Shown here in pieces: positions 26,573 through 36,022 of a DNA stretch of 64,000 nucleotides. This DNA is from Ruegeria lacuscaerulensis (GTDB lineage: Bacteria > Pseudomonadota > Alphaproteobacteria > Rhodobacterales > Rhodobacteraceae), in assembly GCF_013033355.1 (NCBI RefSeq), contig NZ_WQDY01000012.1, forward strand, positions 1 through 64,000. Reading direction: 5' to 3'. Below the pieces are notes generated by a model. That model searched no databases, had not been told where the DNA came from, and worked only from the letters and a program-made list of their open reading frames with translations. The position numbers and the translations under genes are program-made. Numbering within the stretch: position 1 is the stretch's first letter; the number at the start of each line of letters is the position of its first letter.

Positions 26573-27879
26573 GCGATCTGTTCAACACCGGGGGCGACCG
26601 GTCTGCGCCGCCCGCGCATCGCCCTCTTGCCGATCGGCTGCGCCCGCAGACACTGGCCGAGGTGATCGGGCAGGAACAGGTGTTGGGCCCTGATGCGCCT
26701 TTGGGGGTGATGCTGGCCTCGGGCAGCTTGTCCAGTCTGGTGTTCTGGGGGCCGCCAGGGGTGGGCAAGACCACCATCGCGCGGCTTTTGGCGCAGGAAA
26801 CCGATCTGCATTTCGTTCAGATCAGTGCGATTTTTACCGGCGTTCCCGATCTGCGAAGGGTGTTCGAGGCCGCGAAAATCCGCCATCAGAACGGGCAGGG
26901 CACGCTGCTGTTCGTGGACGAGATTCATCGTTTCAACAAGGCCCAGCAGGATGGCTTCCTGCCCCATATGGAGGACGGCACGATCCTGCTGGTGGGGGCG
27001 ACAACCGAGAACCCCTCGTTCGAGTTGAACGCCGCTGTGTTGAGCCGCGCGCAAGTGTTGGTGCTGGAACGCCTTGATTTGGCCGACCTGGAACGTCTGA
27101 CCCAGCGCGCTGAAAAGGAGCTGGGCAAGGCGCTACCTTTGACCGGGCCTGCACGTGACGCGTTGCACGAGATGGCTGACGGCGACGGGCGGGCGTTGTT
27201 GAACCTAATCGAACAGATTGCGGCGTGGAAAGTCGATACTCCGCTGGATCGCGAGGTGCTGGCAACCCGCCTGATGCGGCGCGCGACGAAATACGACAAG
27301 TCGGGGGACGAGCACTACAACCTGATCTCGGCGCTGCACAAATCGGTGCGTGGCTCAGACCCGGATGCGGCGTTGTATTGGTTTGCCCGAATGCTGGAAG
27401 GGGGTGAAGACCCTCGCTATATCGCGCGGCGTCTGACCATCATGGCGGTCGAGGATATCAGCTTGGCCGATCCGCAGGCACAGGCTTTGGCGCTTCATGC
27501 GTGGGAAGTCTATGAACGGATTGGCAGTCCCGAAGGCGAATTGGCGCTGGCGCAGGCGGTGGTCTATTTGGCCTTGGCACCCAAATCGAACGGGGCCTAT
27601 GCGGGCTACAAGGCTGCTCGTGAACTGGCGCGAAAATCGGGTAGTGAACCTCCACCCAAACATATCCTGAACGCGCCGACTTCGTTGATGAAAGAACAGG
27701 GTTATGGTGCGGGCTATGCCTATGATCACGACGCCGAGGATGGATTTTCGGGCCAGAACTATTTTCCCGATGGCATGGACCGCCCGGACCTGTACCAGCC
27801 GGTCGAGCGCGGGTTCGAGCGAGAGTTGAAGAAACGTCTGGAGTATTTCGCCAAGCTACGGGCCCAACGCAATCGTTAG
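26569..27879 (+). CDS. rarA: Replication-associated recombination protein A (AAA+ ATPase)
   Basis: 436 aa. Walker A GPPGVGKTT at 61-69 and Walker B LLFVDEIHRF near 119-128; QQDGFLPHMEDGTILLVGATTENPSFELN is typical of RarA/MgsA/WRNIP1. The C-terminal tetramerisation domain contains RMLEGGEDPRYIARRL and PKSNGAYAGYKAA. It acts at stalled replication forks. It starts inside the degQ stop (ATGA). Confidence 0.95.
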   Translation: MSDLFNTGGDRSAPPAHRPLADRLRPQTLAEVIGQEQVLGPDAPLGVMLASGSLSSLVFWGPPGVGKTTIARLLAQETDLHFVQISAIFTGVPDLRRVFEAAKIRHQNGQGTLLFVDEIHRFNKAQQDGFLPHMEDGTILLVGATTENPSFELNAAVLSRAQVLVLERLDLADLERLTQRAEKELGKALPLTGPARDALHEMADGDGRALLNLIEQIAAWKVDTPLDREVLATRLMRRATKYDKSGDEHYNLISALHKSVRGSDPDAALYWFARMLEGGEDPRYIARRLTIMAVEDISLADPQAQALALHAWEVYERIGSPEGELALAQAVVYLALAPKSNGAYAGYKAARELARKSGSEPPPKHILNAPTSLMKEQGYGAGYAYDHDAEDGFSGQNYFPDGMDRPDLYQPVERGFERELKKRLEYFAKLRAQRNR

Positions 27880-27953
27880 TGCCGCTGCGTCAAGGGCGAC
27901 AGGGCGGTAAAATCGCGCTTGGCTTGGGTCATGAGAGTTCAGGGAGGATGCTC

Positions 27954-28760
27954 ATGACCGTATCCATAGACAAAACCGATGACGTCTGGACTATCATCCA
28001 CGACCGCCCCGAGGCCCGGAATGCCGTGGACACTATCCATGCCGAGGCGCTGGTCGACGCGTTTCTGGAATTTGAAGGCGGCCCGGCCAAGGTGGCTGTG
28101 TTCTGGGGCAAGGGCGGGAATTTCTGCGCTGGATGGGATCTGAAACTGGCAGCCACTCTCTCTGACCCGGATTTGCGTGAGGCATATTTTGACCGTCTGT
28201 CCCTTCCCATCGGCTCGGCGCCCTCGATAGTCGGGCCATTGGGGCCATCAAGGCTGGAGCTGTCCAAACCCGTCATAGCCGCGGTTGAGGGCGCGGCTGT
28301 GGCTGGCGGGATGGAGCTGGCGCTGTGGTGCGATATCCGCGTGATGGCGGAAACCGCATACCTGGGTGTCTATTGCCGCCGCTGGGGGATCACGCTCATG
28401 GATGGGGGTTCAGTCCGGTTGCCGCGCCTAGTTGGGCAGGGCAAAGCTTTGGAAATCGCTCTGACCGGTCGCAAGGTTGAGGCGCAGGAGTGCTACAATA
28501 TCGGATTGGCCGAAAAGATCGTGCCCCATGGACAGGCCCGTGCCGCAGCCGAGGCCATAGCGCATGAAATCGCCCGCTTTCCGCAAGAGGCGGTGCGAGC
28601 CGATCGCCGCTCGATCATCGAAACGCGGGGGATGCCGGTGCGCGAAGCGCTTAAGGTCGAATGGGCCAACGGGCTGGAAGCGATCCGCCGCGAAGGCACC
28701 ACCGGGGCGGGCAGGTTCCGGGATGGGGCCGGGCGCGGGGGTGACTTTACCAATATCTGA
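27954..28760 (+). CDS. Crotonase/enoyl-CoA hydratase family protein
   Basis: 268 aa from the ATG at 27954, six bases after AGGGAGG; an ATG two codons earlier is too close to it. KTDDVWTIIHDRPEARNAVD opens the domain. The oxyanion-hole segments GKGGNFCAGWDLK and EGAAVAGGMELALWCDIRV are seen, and CRRWGITLMDGGSVRLPRLVG follows. It acts on an acyl-CoA thioester, but the substrate and exact reaction (hydratase or isomerase) are unclear. Confidence 0.85.
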   Translation: MTVSIDKTDDVWTIIHDRPEARNAVDTIHAEALVDAFLEFEGGPAKVAVFWGKGGNFCAGWDLKLAATLSDPDLREAYFDRLSLPIGSAPSIVGPLGPSRLELSKPVIAAVEGAAVAGGMELALWCDIRVMAETAYLGVYCRRWGITLMDGGSVRLPRLVGQGKALEIALTGRKVEAQECYNIGLAEKIVPHGQARAAAEAIAHEIARFPQEAVRADRRSIIETRGMPVREALKVEWANGLEAIRREGTTGAGRFRDGAGRGGDFTNI

Positions 28761-28864
28761 CCGGGTTGACTCTGCCGGTAAGTCACGCCACAGACGCGCA
28801 TGTTTTCAATGGCACTGAATGGCACACAACCCGCGCGGATCCGGCGCGCGAAAGGGATATCGGC

Positions 28865-29908
28865 ATGAGCGGCGTACAGATGATCACCGTGGCAGAAGGC
28901 GATGGCGACCAGCGGGTCGATCGGTGGCTGCGCCGCCTGTTTCCACATGTCAGCCAGGGCCGCATCGAAAAGATGTGCCGCAAGGGTGAGCTCCGCGTGG
29001 ACGGCGGGCGGGTGAAAGCTGCGACCCGGCTTGAGGTCGGACAGGTCGTGCGGGTGCCGCCGCTGCCCGATGCCGATCACAAACCGGCCGAGGTTAAGCG
29101 ACGCATTTCGGATGCGGATGCCAAGATGATCCAGTCCTGTGTCATCTACCGCGACGATCACGTGCTGGCGCTTAACAAACCGCATGGCCTGCCGGTGCAG
29201 GGCGGCAGCGGCCAGACGCGCCATGTGGACAGCCTGTCCGAGGCGCTGCGCTTTGGCTATGACGAGAACCCGCGTCTTGTGCATCGGTTGGACAAGGACA
29301 CCTCCGGGGTGCTGCTGCTGGCCCGCACGCGCGAGGCAGCCAAGGGGCTGACGGCGGCCTTCCGGCATCGCGATACGCGCAAGATTTACTGGGCTTTGGT
29401 CGCCGGTGTGCCGACCCCCTATCTGGGTGAAATCAAAACCGGTCTGGTCAAGGCCGCCGGTCACGGCAAGCACGGCGAGGGTGAGAAAATGATCCCCGTC
29501 CATCTGAACGAGGTGAACGACACCCCCGGCGCGAAACGGGCGCATACGCATTATGCCACGCTCTACCGTGTGGCCGGGCGCGCTGCCTGGGTCGCGATGG
29601 AGCCGATCACCGGCCGTACCCATCAACTACGGGCGCATATGGCGGCGATTGGTCATCCGATCATCGGGGACGGCAAATATGGCGGCTCGGGTCAGGAAAA
29701 CCTCGGCGATGGCTGGGGCGCGCAGTTGGGCGGGATCATCAGCAAAAAGCTGCACCTACACGCGCGGCAGGCCTCGTTCGAACACCCGGTGACACGCAAG
29801 ACGATCACCGTGAAGGCCCCGCTGCCGGATCACATGAAACACAGCTGGGACACGTTCGGCTGGACCGAAGATCTGGCCGCCGACGACCCGTTCGAGGAAC
29901 TGCAATGA
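28865..29908 (+). CDS. rluC: Ribosomal large subunit pseudouridine synthase, RluC type
   Basis: 347 aa from the ATG at 28865. An N-terminal S4 RNA-binding domain (about 20-80, VDRWLRRLFPHVSQGRIEKMCRKGELRV) precedes the catalytic domain. This has RLVHRLDKDTSGVLLLART with the catalytic aspartate and the downstream TGRTHQLRAHMAAIGHPIIGD. RluC-type enzymes modify uridines of 23S rRNA; RluA/RluD-type activity cannot be fully excluded. It overlaps the HAD gene by 4 bases. Confidence 0.88.
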   Translation: MSGVQMITVAEGDGDQRVDRWLRRLFPHVSQGRIEKMCRKGELRVDGGRVKAATRLEVGQVVRVPPLPDADHKPAEVKRRISDADAKMIQSCVIYRDDHVLALNKPHGLPVQGGSGQTRHVDSLSEALRFGYDENPRLVHRLDKDTSGVLLLARTREAAKGLTAAFRHRDTRKIYWALVAGVPTPYLGEIKTGLVKAAGHGKHGEGEKMIPVHLNEVNDTPGAKRAHTHYATLYRVAGRAAWVAMEPITGRTHQLRAHMAAIGHPIIGDGKYGGSGQENLGDGWGAQLGGIISKKLHLHARQASFEHPVTRKTITVKAPLPDHMKHSWDTFGWTEDLAADDPFEELQ

Positions 29909-30576
29909 GCGCACCGCTGCGTTTGGTGCTGTTCGACGTGGATGGCACTCTGGTTGACAGTCAGGGCAGCATCGTTGCCGCGATGACGGCCAGTTTCGAC
30001 GCGCTGTCCTTGCCGGTGCCGGATCGCTCGGCGATCCTGTCCATTGTTGGCCTGTCGCTGCCCAAGGCGATGGCGCAGCTTGCGCCGCAGCATTCGGATG
30101 CGGATCAAGTGCGGCTGGTCGAGGGGTATAAACAGGCGTACCACGCACATCGGCTGGAACAGGGTATGGCGGGATCGCCGCTCTATCCCGGTGCCCGCGA
30201 GGTGATTGAGGCGTTGCACGCCATCCCCGAAGTTCTGCTGGGCGTGGCCACCGGGAAGTCTCAGCGCGGATTGGATGCGTTGATCGAAGGGCACGGGCTG
30301 CAGGGTTATTTTGTCACGAGGCAGGTGGCGGATCATCACCCCTCGAAACCGCACCCTTCGATGATTGACACCGCGCGGGCCGAGACGGGGGTTGAAGCAA
30401 TCGATACCGTAATGATCGGCGACACCCGGTTTGACATGGACATGGCCACCGCTGCGGGTGTGCCCAGCGTTGGCGTCACCTGGGGTTATCACGCGCGCCC
30501 CGCGCTAGAGGCCGCGACAACCATCATTGAAACCTTTGACCAGTTGCCCAATGCGCTGGAACAAATCTGGACCTGA
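29905..30576 (+). CDS. HAD family phosphatase (phosphoglycolate phosphatase-like)
   Basis: 223 aa. Motif I is FDVDGTLVDSQ, motif II is the GVATGKSQRGL threonine, motif III the Lys in HPSKPHPSM, and motif IV is MIGDTRFDMDMA. The cap is helical (about 15-80), as in the Gph/YjjG group. It hydrolyses a small phosphate ester. It is tightly coupled to the rluC gene upstream and to the ATP12-type gene four bases downstream, a typical alphaproteobacterial cluster. Confidence 0.88.
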   Translation: MSAPLRLVLFDVDGTLVDSQGSIVAAMTASFDALSLPVPDRSAILSIVGLSLPKAMAQLAPQHSDADQVRLVEGYKQAYHAHRLEQGMAGSPLYPGAREVIEALHAIPEVLLGVATGKSQRGLDALIEGHGLQGYFVTRQVADHHPSKPHPSMIDTARAETGVEAIDTVMIGDTRFDMDMATAAGVPSVGVTWGYHARPALEAATTIIETFDQLPNALEQIWT

Positions 30577-30580
30577 GACG

Positions 30581-31288
30581 ATGAGCGACTGGAAACCCAA
30601 ACGATTCTGGACCCAAAGCGCAGTAGTCGAGGCTGAAGGCGGCTTTACCGTCGAGCTGGATGGCCGCCGGGTGAAAACGCCCGCCAAGGCGGGTTTGATC
30701 GTGCCTACGCAGACCATGGCGCAGGAGATTGCCGCCGAGTGGGACGCGCAGGAAAAAGAAGTCGACCCGACCAACATGCCCTTCACCCGCTCTGCCAATG
30801 CGGCCATAGACAAGGTGCAGCATCAGCACGCCGAAGTTGCAGACATGTTGGCTGATTACGGCGATTCGGACTTGTTATGTTACCGTGCGACGCACCCGCA
30901 AGAGTTGCAGCAGCGGCAAGCCGAGCAATGGGACCCGGCGCTGGATTGGGCGGCAGAGACACTCGCCGCGCGTTTGGTGCCCGTTGCTGGTGTCTTGCAC
31001 AGACCTCAGGACACGTCGACCCTGCAGAGCTTGAGGCAGCGTGTCCATGATTTCAATGACTTCCAGCTTGCAGCCTTCCACGATCTGGTCAGCCTGTCCG
31101 GGTCGCTGATCCTTGGGTTCGCCGTTTCGGCCAATTGGCGCGCGGTGGAAGATATCTGGGAAATTTCGCGGCTGGACGAACTTTGGCAAATTGAACAATG
31201 GGGCCATGACGACGAAGCGCATGCTGCGTCCGAAGTCAAACGCGCCGCGTTCCTACACGCCAAACGGTTCTTTGATATCTCGGTTTGA
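30581..31288 (+). CDS. ATP12-type F1-ATPase assembly chaperone
   Basis: 235 aa from the ATG at 30581; a longer in-frame start overlaps the HAD gene. The line RFWTQSAVVEAEGGFTVELDGRRVKTPAKAGL and the later DSDLLCYRATHPQELQQRQAEQWDPALDWA are hallmarks of the ATP12 family. In mitochondria ATP12 assists alpha-subunit assembly of F1; the bacterial homologue is assumed to do the same. The cluster rluC-HAD-ATP12 is closely spaced. Confidence 0.9.
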   Translation: MSDWKPKRFWTQSAVVEAEGGFTVELDGRRVKTPAKAGLIVPTQTMAQEIAAEWDAQEKEVDPTNMPFTRSANAAIDKVQHQHAEVADMLADYGDSDLLCYRATHPQELQQRQAEQWDPALDWAAETLAARLVPVAGVLHRPQDTSTLQSLRQRVHDFNDFQLAAFHDLVSLSGSLILGFAVSANWRAVEDIWEISRLDELWQIEQWGHDDEAHAASEVKRAAFLHAKRFFDISV

Positions 31289-31404
31289 GCCCTGACGCCT
31301 GAAATTCCGCCAAAGACGCGGACATCTGCAAGGTGATCCATCGTTTTCGCTGATCCGACCCTTGACGTTTGTTTATGAATGCGACCAAACTCAAGCCCAC
31401 TAAA

Positions 31405-31472
31405 GGGGAGACACCTTTGGGGAAACCTTTCCGGTGCCAAAGGTGCCGGACAGAACCGTCTCTGGACAGGGG
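31405..31472 (+). ncRNA. Structured leader of bztA (candidate cis-regulatory RNA)
   Basis: Nested pairings are visible: GAGAC (31408-31412) with GTCTC (31458-31462), CACCTTTGG (31412-31420) with CCAAAGGTG (31437-31445), and an inner GGAAA/TTTCC (31421-31432). A promoter-like TTGACG (31362-31367) with CAAACT (31386-31391, 18-base spacer) would start the transcript right before it. The structure ends about 25 bases before the bztA start codon. I do not recognise a known riboswitch class. Confidence 0.45.
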
Positions 31473-31495
31473 CGGAAAATCAGGAAGAGGTAAAA

Positions 31496-32512
31496 ATGAA
31501 AAAATCCGTAATTTTGGGCGTGGCGACCGTTGCCGGCCTGGCTGCAGGCGCAGCGACAGCGGGGACTGTCGATGATGTTAAAGCGCGCGGTAAGCTGAAC
31601 TGCGGTGTAACCACCGGTCTGGTTGGCTTTGCTGCACCCGATGCAAATGGTGAATGGAAAGGCTTTGACGTTGCGGTCTGCCGTGCTGTCGCAGCAGCCG
31701 TTCTGGGCGATGCAAGCGCCGTCGAGTTTGTTCCGACAACTGGTAAAACCCGCTTTACTGCGCTGGCCTCGGGTGAGATCGACATGCTGGCCCGTAACAC
31801 CACGTGGACGTTCAGCCGCGACGTGGACCTGAAGTTCGAATTCGTGGGCGTAAACTACTACGACGGTCAGGGCTTCATGGTTCCCAAGGCGCTGGGCGTC
31901 AGCTCGGCCAAGGAACTGGACGGCGCAACCGTCTGCATCCAGACCGGCACCACCACCGAGCTGAACCTGGCGGACTTCTTCCGCTCGAACAACATCAGCT
32001 ACGAGCCGGTTCCGATCGAAACCAACGCTGAAGCGCAGCAGCAGTATCTGGCTGGCGCATGTGACGTTTACACCACCGACGCATCTGGTCTGGCCGCAAC
32101 CCGCGCCACATTTGAAGATCCGTCGGCGCACGTCCTGCTGCCCGAAATCATCTCGAAAGAGCCGCTGGGCCCGCTGGTCCGTCATGGCGATCACGAGTGG
32201 GGCGACGTTGTCCGCTGGACTCTGAACGCGCTGATCTCGGCTGAAGAGCTGGGCGTGACCTCAGCCAACATCGACGAGATGGCCGCTGGCACCAACAACC
32301 CGGAAGTGAACCGTCTGCTGGGTACCGAAGGTACTCTGGGCGAGATGCTGGGTCTGGATGCCGACTGGGCTATGAAAGCGATCAAATCGGGCGGCAACTA
32401 TGGCGAAGTCTTCGCGCAGAACATCGGCGAAGAAACTCCAATCGGTCTGGCACGCGGTCTGAACGCACAGTGGACCGATGGCGGCCTGCTGTACTCGCCG
32501 CCGTTCCGATAA
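31496..32512 (+). CDS. bztA: Polar amino acid ABC transporter, periplasmic binding protein
   Basis: 338 aa from the ATG at 31496 (GGAAGAGG upstream). The first 22 residues are a Sec signal peptide (ending ATAG). Family 3 solute-binding protein signatures are VKARGKLNCGV, GFDVAVCRAVAAAVLGD and ARNTTWTFSRDVDLKFEF, with the AapJ/BztA-specific end LGLDADWAMKAIKSGGNYGEVF. It delivers glutamate, glutamine, aspartate or asparagine to the membrane complex, following the Rhodobacter bzt and Rhizobium aap systems. A terminator-like hairpin follows. Confidence 0.93.
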   Translation: MKKSVILGVATVAGLAAGAATAGTVDDVKARGKLNCGVTTGLVGFAAPDANGEWKGFDVAVCRAVAAAVLGDASAVEFVPTTGKTRFTALASGEIDMLARNTTWTFSRDVDLKFEFVGVNYYDGQGFMVPKALGVSSAKELDGATVCIQTGTTTELNLADFFRSNNISYEPVPIETNAEAQQQYLAGACDVYTTDASGLAATRATFEDPSAHVLLPEIISKEPLGPLVRHGDHEWGDVVRWTLNALISAEELGVTSANIDEMAAGTNNPEVNRLLGTEGTLGEMLGLDADWAMKAIKSGGNYGEVFAQNIGEETPIGLARGLNAQWTDGGLLYSPPFR

Positions 32513-32521
32513 AATCCATTG

Positions 32522-32556
32522 AAAAGGGCGCAGGGTTAACCTGCGCCCTTTTTCCA
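32522..32556 (+). terminator. Terminator/attenuator between bztA and bztB
   Basis: GGGCGCAGG and CCTGCGCCC form a perfect 9-bp stem with a TTAA loop followed by TTTTT. Partial readthrough would give more binding protein than permease, a common pattern in ABC operons. Confidence 0.88.
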
Positions 32557-32638
32557 AAACAGAATGCTACGGACTGCTCGGGAGCGGGGAAAACCCTGCC
32601 GGGAAGGAAGCGTCCGAAAAGCACGGGGATCCCATAAT

Positions 32639-33871
32639 ATGTCGACTATGACTGACCCACCGAAAGCTGACTTTCGGTTGTCTATGCTCATAAACGATAC
32701 CCGCTATCGCTCACTTACTTTCCAGGTGATTGCGGCAATCGTCATTGCGCTTTGTATTTGGTATCTGGGTAATAACCTGATCCAGAACCTTCGGGCCGCG
32801 GGGCTCAATATCTCCTACACATTCCTGGGCGACCCGGCCGGGTATGACATCAACCAGCGACTGATCGAGTATGACAGCCAGTCTTCGCACGGAAGAGCGG
32901 CTGTCGTCGGTATTCTGAACACCCTTTTGGTTGCGTTTTTGGCATGTATTACGGCCACAGTGTTTGGCGTAATCGCAGGTGTGCTGCGTTTGTCGAACAA
33001 CTGGCTCGTTTCCAAGCTGATGGCTGTGTATGTTGAGATTTTCCGGAATATTCCGGTTCTCATCTGGATCATCATCATTTTCACCATCATGACGGCGGTT
33101 TTGCCGGGGCCGCGGGCTTTCCGAGGCGACAACCCGACTTCAAGCATGCTGTTTGATTTGTTCGCCTTCACCAACCGTGGCGTCTATATTCCCCGCCCAG
33201 AATTTACAAACGGCTTGTTTGGCGCGACGGTCTTGAATTGGCTGCTGGTTGTCGTGGTTCTGATCGGATCCTGGTTCGGATCTCGTGAAATCGAGAAACG
33301 TGCCACTTTGAAGCAAGAGCAAACCGGCGAACGGCCCAAAACCCTGGTCGTCAAGCTGGCAGTTTGGCTGGTACCGTTTGCTCTGTTGATGGTTTTGATG
33401 GGATTGACTTGGGATGTCCCGGCGCTGAAAGGCTTTAACTTCAGCGGAGGAATTAAGGTCGGTGGTCCGCTCATTGCGCTTTGGTTCGCATTGTCGATCT
33501 ACACCGGTGCCTTCATCGCGGAAAACGTCCGGGCGGGTATCCAAGCGATATCGAAAGGTCAGACAGAGGCCGCCGCCGCGCTGGGTCTGCGTCAGGGTCG
33601 GATCATGAATCTAGTCATCTTGCCTCAGGCTTTGCGGGTCATCATCCCGCCGCTGATTTCGCAGTATCTCAACATCACCAAGAACTCGTCTCTGGCGATT
33701 GCGGTGGGTTACGCGGACATCACTGCGACGCTGGGCGGTATCACGTTGAACCAAACGGGTCGTGCGATTGAATGCGTCTTGCTGCTGATGCTGTTCTATC
33801 TGACAGCCTCTCTGATGATCTCGATGGTGATGAATATCTACAACGCATCCGTCAAGTTGAAGGAGCGCTGA
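32639..33871 (+). CDS. bztB: Polar amino acid ABC transporter permease BztB/AapQ
   Basis: 410 aa from the ATG at 32639. Has the long alphaproteobacterial AapQ/BztB layout: one N-terminal membrane span, an extended periplasmic segment and later spans. The conserved EAA loop is EAAAALGLRQGRIMNLVILPQALRVIIPP near 315-343. It forms the membrane channel with BztC. It is 2 bases from bztC. Confidence 0.93.
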   Translation: MSTMTDPPKADFRLSMLINDTRYRSLTFQVIAAIVIALCIWYLGNNLIQNLRAAGLNISYTFLGDPAGYDINQRLIEYDSQSSHGRAAVVGILNTLLVAFLACITATVFGVIAGVLRLSNNWLVSKLMAVYVEIFRNIPVLIWIIIIFTIMTAVLPGPRAFRGDNPTSSMLFDLFAFTNRGVYIPRPEFTNGLFGATVLNWLLVVVVLIGSWFGSREIEKRATLKQEQTGERPKTLVVKLAVWLVPFALLMVLMGLTWDVPALKGFNFSGGIKVGGPLIALWFALSIYTGAFIAENVRAGIQAISKGQTEAAAALGLRQGRIMNLVILPQALRVIIPPLISQYLNITKNSSLAIAVGYADITATLGGITLNQTGRAIECVLLLMLFYLTASLMISMVMNIYNASVKLKER

Positions 33872-33873
33872 GC

Positions 33874-35172
33874 ATGGCTGATCAAACAACAAACCCGATC
33901 GCCTTTGTGGCTGAAGGAACTATTCCTCCTTCTCCACCGCCGGCAAACCAGACGGGTGTTGTCAAATGGCTGCGCGAGAACTTGTTCTCGGGCGTCACGA
34001 ACACGATACTTACAGTTCTATCCATCTTGCTAATCTATGTGCTTCTCAAGAACACGTTGCCATGGATTTTGAACGGCGTGTGGAACGCGGACTCGCTTGC
34101 TCAATGCCGCGAGATTCTGGATGGAAAAACCGGTGCGTGCTTTGCAGTTCTGACCGAACGCTGGCATCAGTTGATCTATGGGTTCAAATACCCTGCAGAA
34201 GCTTATTGGCGCCCAAATCTGGCCTTTGTGCTTATGTTGGTGGCGCTGGCGCCGGTTCTGTTCTTTGACCTGCCGCGCAAACTTCTGGTGTTCACGGCGC
34301 TGTATCCCTTCATCGCCTTCTGGCTGATTTGGGGTGGTAGCATTCTGGTTCCAATCGTGGCGCTGCTTGGTTTTGTTGCCGCGGGTGTCGTTTTCCAGAA
34401 ACTTGGCCGTAACAGCTTTGCCGCTGGGTTCTTTGGCGCGATAGTGGTGGCTCTGATCGTTTGGAATATCGGTGGGGCTCTGATCCCGGAAGGTGCCAAC
34501 GAAGGTGCTATGCTCACCGCCGTTCCAAGCCGTGATCTGGGTGGCTTTATGCTGAACATGATGCTGGGTTTGACCTGCGTATCGCTTTCAGTGCCGCTTG
34601 GGATCGCTCTGGCGCTGGGTCGTCAGTCGTCAATGCCGCTGATCAAATGGGTCTGTGTCATCTTCATCGAATTCATCCGTGGCGTGCCTTTGATCACGCT
34701 GCTGTTCGTGGCTTCGGTGATGCTGGCCTACTTCTTCCCGCCTGACAGTACGGTCGACCTGTTCCTGCGCGTGGTGATCATGATCACCATGTTCTCGGCC
34801 GCTTATATCGCCGAGGTGATCCGGGGCGGTCTGGCAGCGCTTCCACGTGGGCAGTACGAGGCAGCAGATAGCCTTGGTTTGGATTACCCGCAGGCGATGC
34901 GCCTGATCATCCTGCCGCAGGCTCTGAAGATCTCGATCCCTGGTATCGTGAACGTGGCCGTAGGCCTGTTTAAAGATACCACACTGGTTTCGGTCATTTC
35001 GATGTTCGATCTGGTGGGCATGATCCGGGGGCCCATCCTGGCGTCAACCGAATGGAACGGCGTCTATTGGGAGCTTCTGGGCTTTGCCGCGCTTCTGTTC
35101 TTTGTCGTCTGCTACGGCATTTCTCAATATTCCCAGTGGCTCGAGCGTCGCCTTGCCACGGACCATCGTTAA
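33874..35172 (+). CDS. bztC: Polar amino acid ABC transporter permease BztC/AapM
   Basis: 432 aa from the ATG at 33874, preceded by AAGGAG. The N-terminal 30 residues are Pro-rich and cytoplasmic, then about eight hydrophobic segments follow. The EAA loop EAADSLGLDYPQAMRLIILPQALKISIPG (near 330-358) docks onto the ATPase. The pair of large unequal permeases is typical of this transporter type. Confidence 0.93.
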   Translation: MADQTTNPIAFVAEGTIPPSPPPANQTGVVKWLRENLFSGVTNTILTVLSILLIYVLLKNTLPWILNGVWNADSLAQCREILDGKTGACFAVLTERWHQLIYGFKYPAEAYWRPNLAFVLMLVALAPVLFFDLPRKLLVFTALYPFIAFWLIWGGSILVPIVALLGFVAAGVVFQKLGRNSFAAGFFGAIVVALIVWNIGGALIPEGANEGAMLTAVPSRDLGGFMLNMMLGLTCVSLSVPLGIALALGRQSSMPLIKWVCVIFIEFIRGVPLITLLFVASVMLAYFFPPDSTVDLFLRVVIMITMFSAAYIAEVIRGGLAALPRGQYEAADSLGLDYPQAMRLIILPQALKISIPGIVNVAVGLFKDTTLVSVISMFDLVGMIRGPILASTEWNGVYWELLGFAALLFFVVCYGISQYSQWLERRLATDHR

Positions 35173-35184
35173 GGAGTTCAACAC

Positions 35185-35976
35185 ATGTCTGAACTTGCAA
35201 TTGAACGCGAAATCGACCGCTCGAAGATGCAGGTGAGCGACGAGGTCGCCATCGAAATCAACGGCATGAACAAGTGGTACGGGTCTTTCCACGTGCTGCG
35301 CGACATCAATCTGACCGTCAATCAGGGCGAGCGGATCGTGATCGCGGGGCCTTCCGGTTCCGGAAAATCCACCCTGATCCGCTGCCTGAACGCGCTGGAG
35401 GAACACCAGCAGGGCACGATCGTCGTGGACGGGACCGAGCTGTCGAATGACCTGAAAAACATCGACAAGATCCGGTCCGAGGTTGGGATGGTGTTCCAGC
35501 ACTTCAACCTGTTCCCGCACCTGACCATTCTGGAAAACTGCACGCTGGCCCCGATCTGGGTGCGCAAGACGCCCAAGAAAGAGGCCGAAGAGCGCGCGAT
35601 GCATTTCCTGGAAAAGGTGAAAATCCCCGATCAGGCGCTGAAATACCCGGGTCAGCTGTCCGGTGGTCAGCAGCAGCGTGTGGCGATTGCGCGGTCCTTG
35701 TGCATGATGCCGCGGATCATGTTGTTTGATGAACCGACATCGGCGCTGGACCCCGAGATGATCAAAGAGGTGCTCGACACCATGATCGAACTGGCCGAGG
35801 AAGGCATGACCATGCTGTGTGTGACCCACGAGATGGGCTTTGCCCGTCAGGTCGCCAACCGCGTGATCTTTATGGATGCCGGTCAGATCGTGGAACAGAA
35901 CGAACCCGAAGAGTTCTTCAACAACCCGCAGAGCGAACGGACCAAGCTGTTCCTCAGTCAGATTTTGGGTCACTGA
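35185..35976 (+). CDS. bztD: Polar amino acid ABC transporter ATP-binding protein BztD/AapP
   Basis: 263 aa. Walker [10 protein letters not shown] at 55-63, Q-loop [13 protein letters not shown], signature [15 protein letters not shown], Walker [13 protein letters not shown] and the H-loop [10 protein letters not shown] are all present. It energises uptake through BztBC. AAGGAG overlaps the bztC stop. A terminator follows about 20 bases after the stop. Confidence 0.95.
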   Translation: MSELAIEREIDRSKMQVSDEVAIEINGMNKWYGSFHVLRDINLTVNQGERIVIAGPSGSGKSTLIRCLNALEEHQQGTIVVDGTELSNDLKNIDKIRSEVGMVFQHFNLFPHLTILENCTLAPIWVRKTPKKEAEERAMHFLEKVKIPDQALKYPGQLSGGQQQRVAIARSLCMMPRIMLFDEPTSALDPEMIKEVLDTMIELAEEGMTMLCVTHEMGFARQVANRVIFMDAGQIVEQNEPEEFFNNPQSERTKLFLSQILGH

Positions 35977-35994
35977 TCCAGTTGAAATCTGGGA

Positions 35995-36022
35995 GAGGGC
36001 GGGGCTTTGGCCTCGCCTTTTT
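35995..36022 (+). terminator. Intrinsic terminator after bztD
   Basis: GGGCGGGGC and GCCTCGCC form a stem with a short TTTG loop and a T5 run; it abuts the 3' end of the convergent SixA-like gene. Confidence 0.8.

Noticed and set aside
31405..31472. Glycine riboswitch in the bztA leader
   Set aside because: GGACAG and TCTCTGGA pieces recall the glycine aptamer, but the helix order and the conserved core do not fit, and the downstream genes are not glycine-related.
32602..32611. GGAAGGAAGC between bztA and bztB, resembling the apical loop of SRP RNA
   Set aside because: The flanking bases do not form the SRP symmetric and asymmetric loops, and the region is only about 80 bases after a terminator. 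A chance match is more likely.
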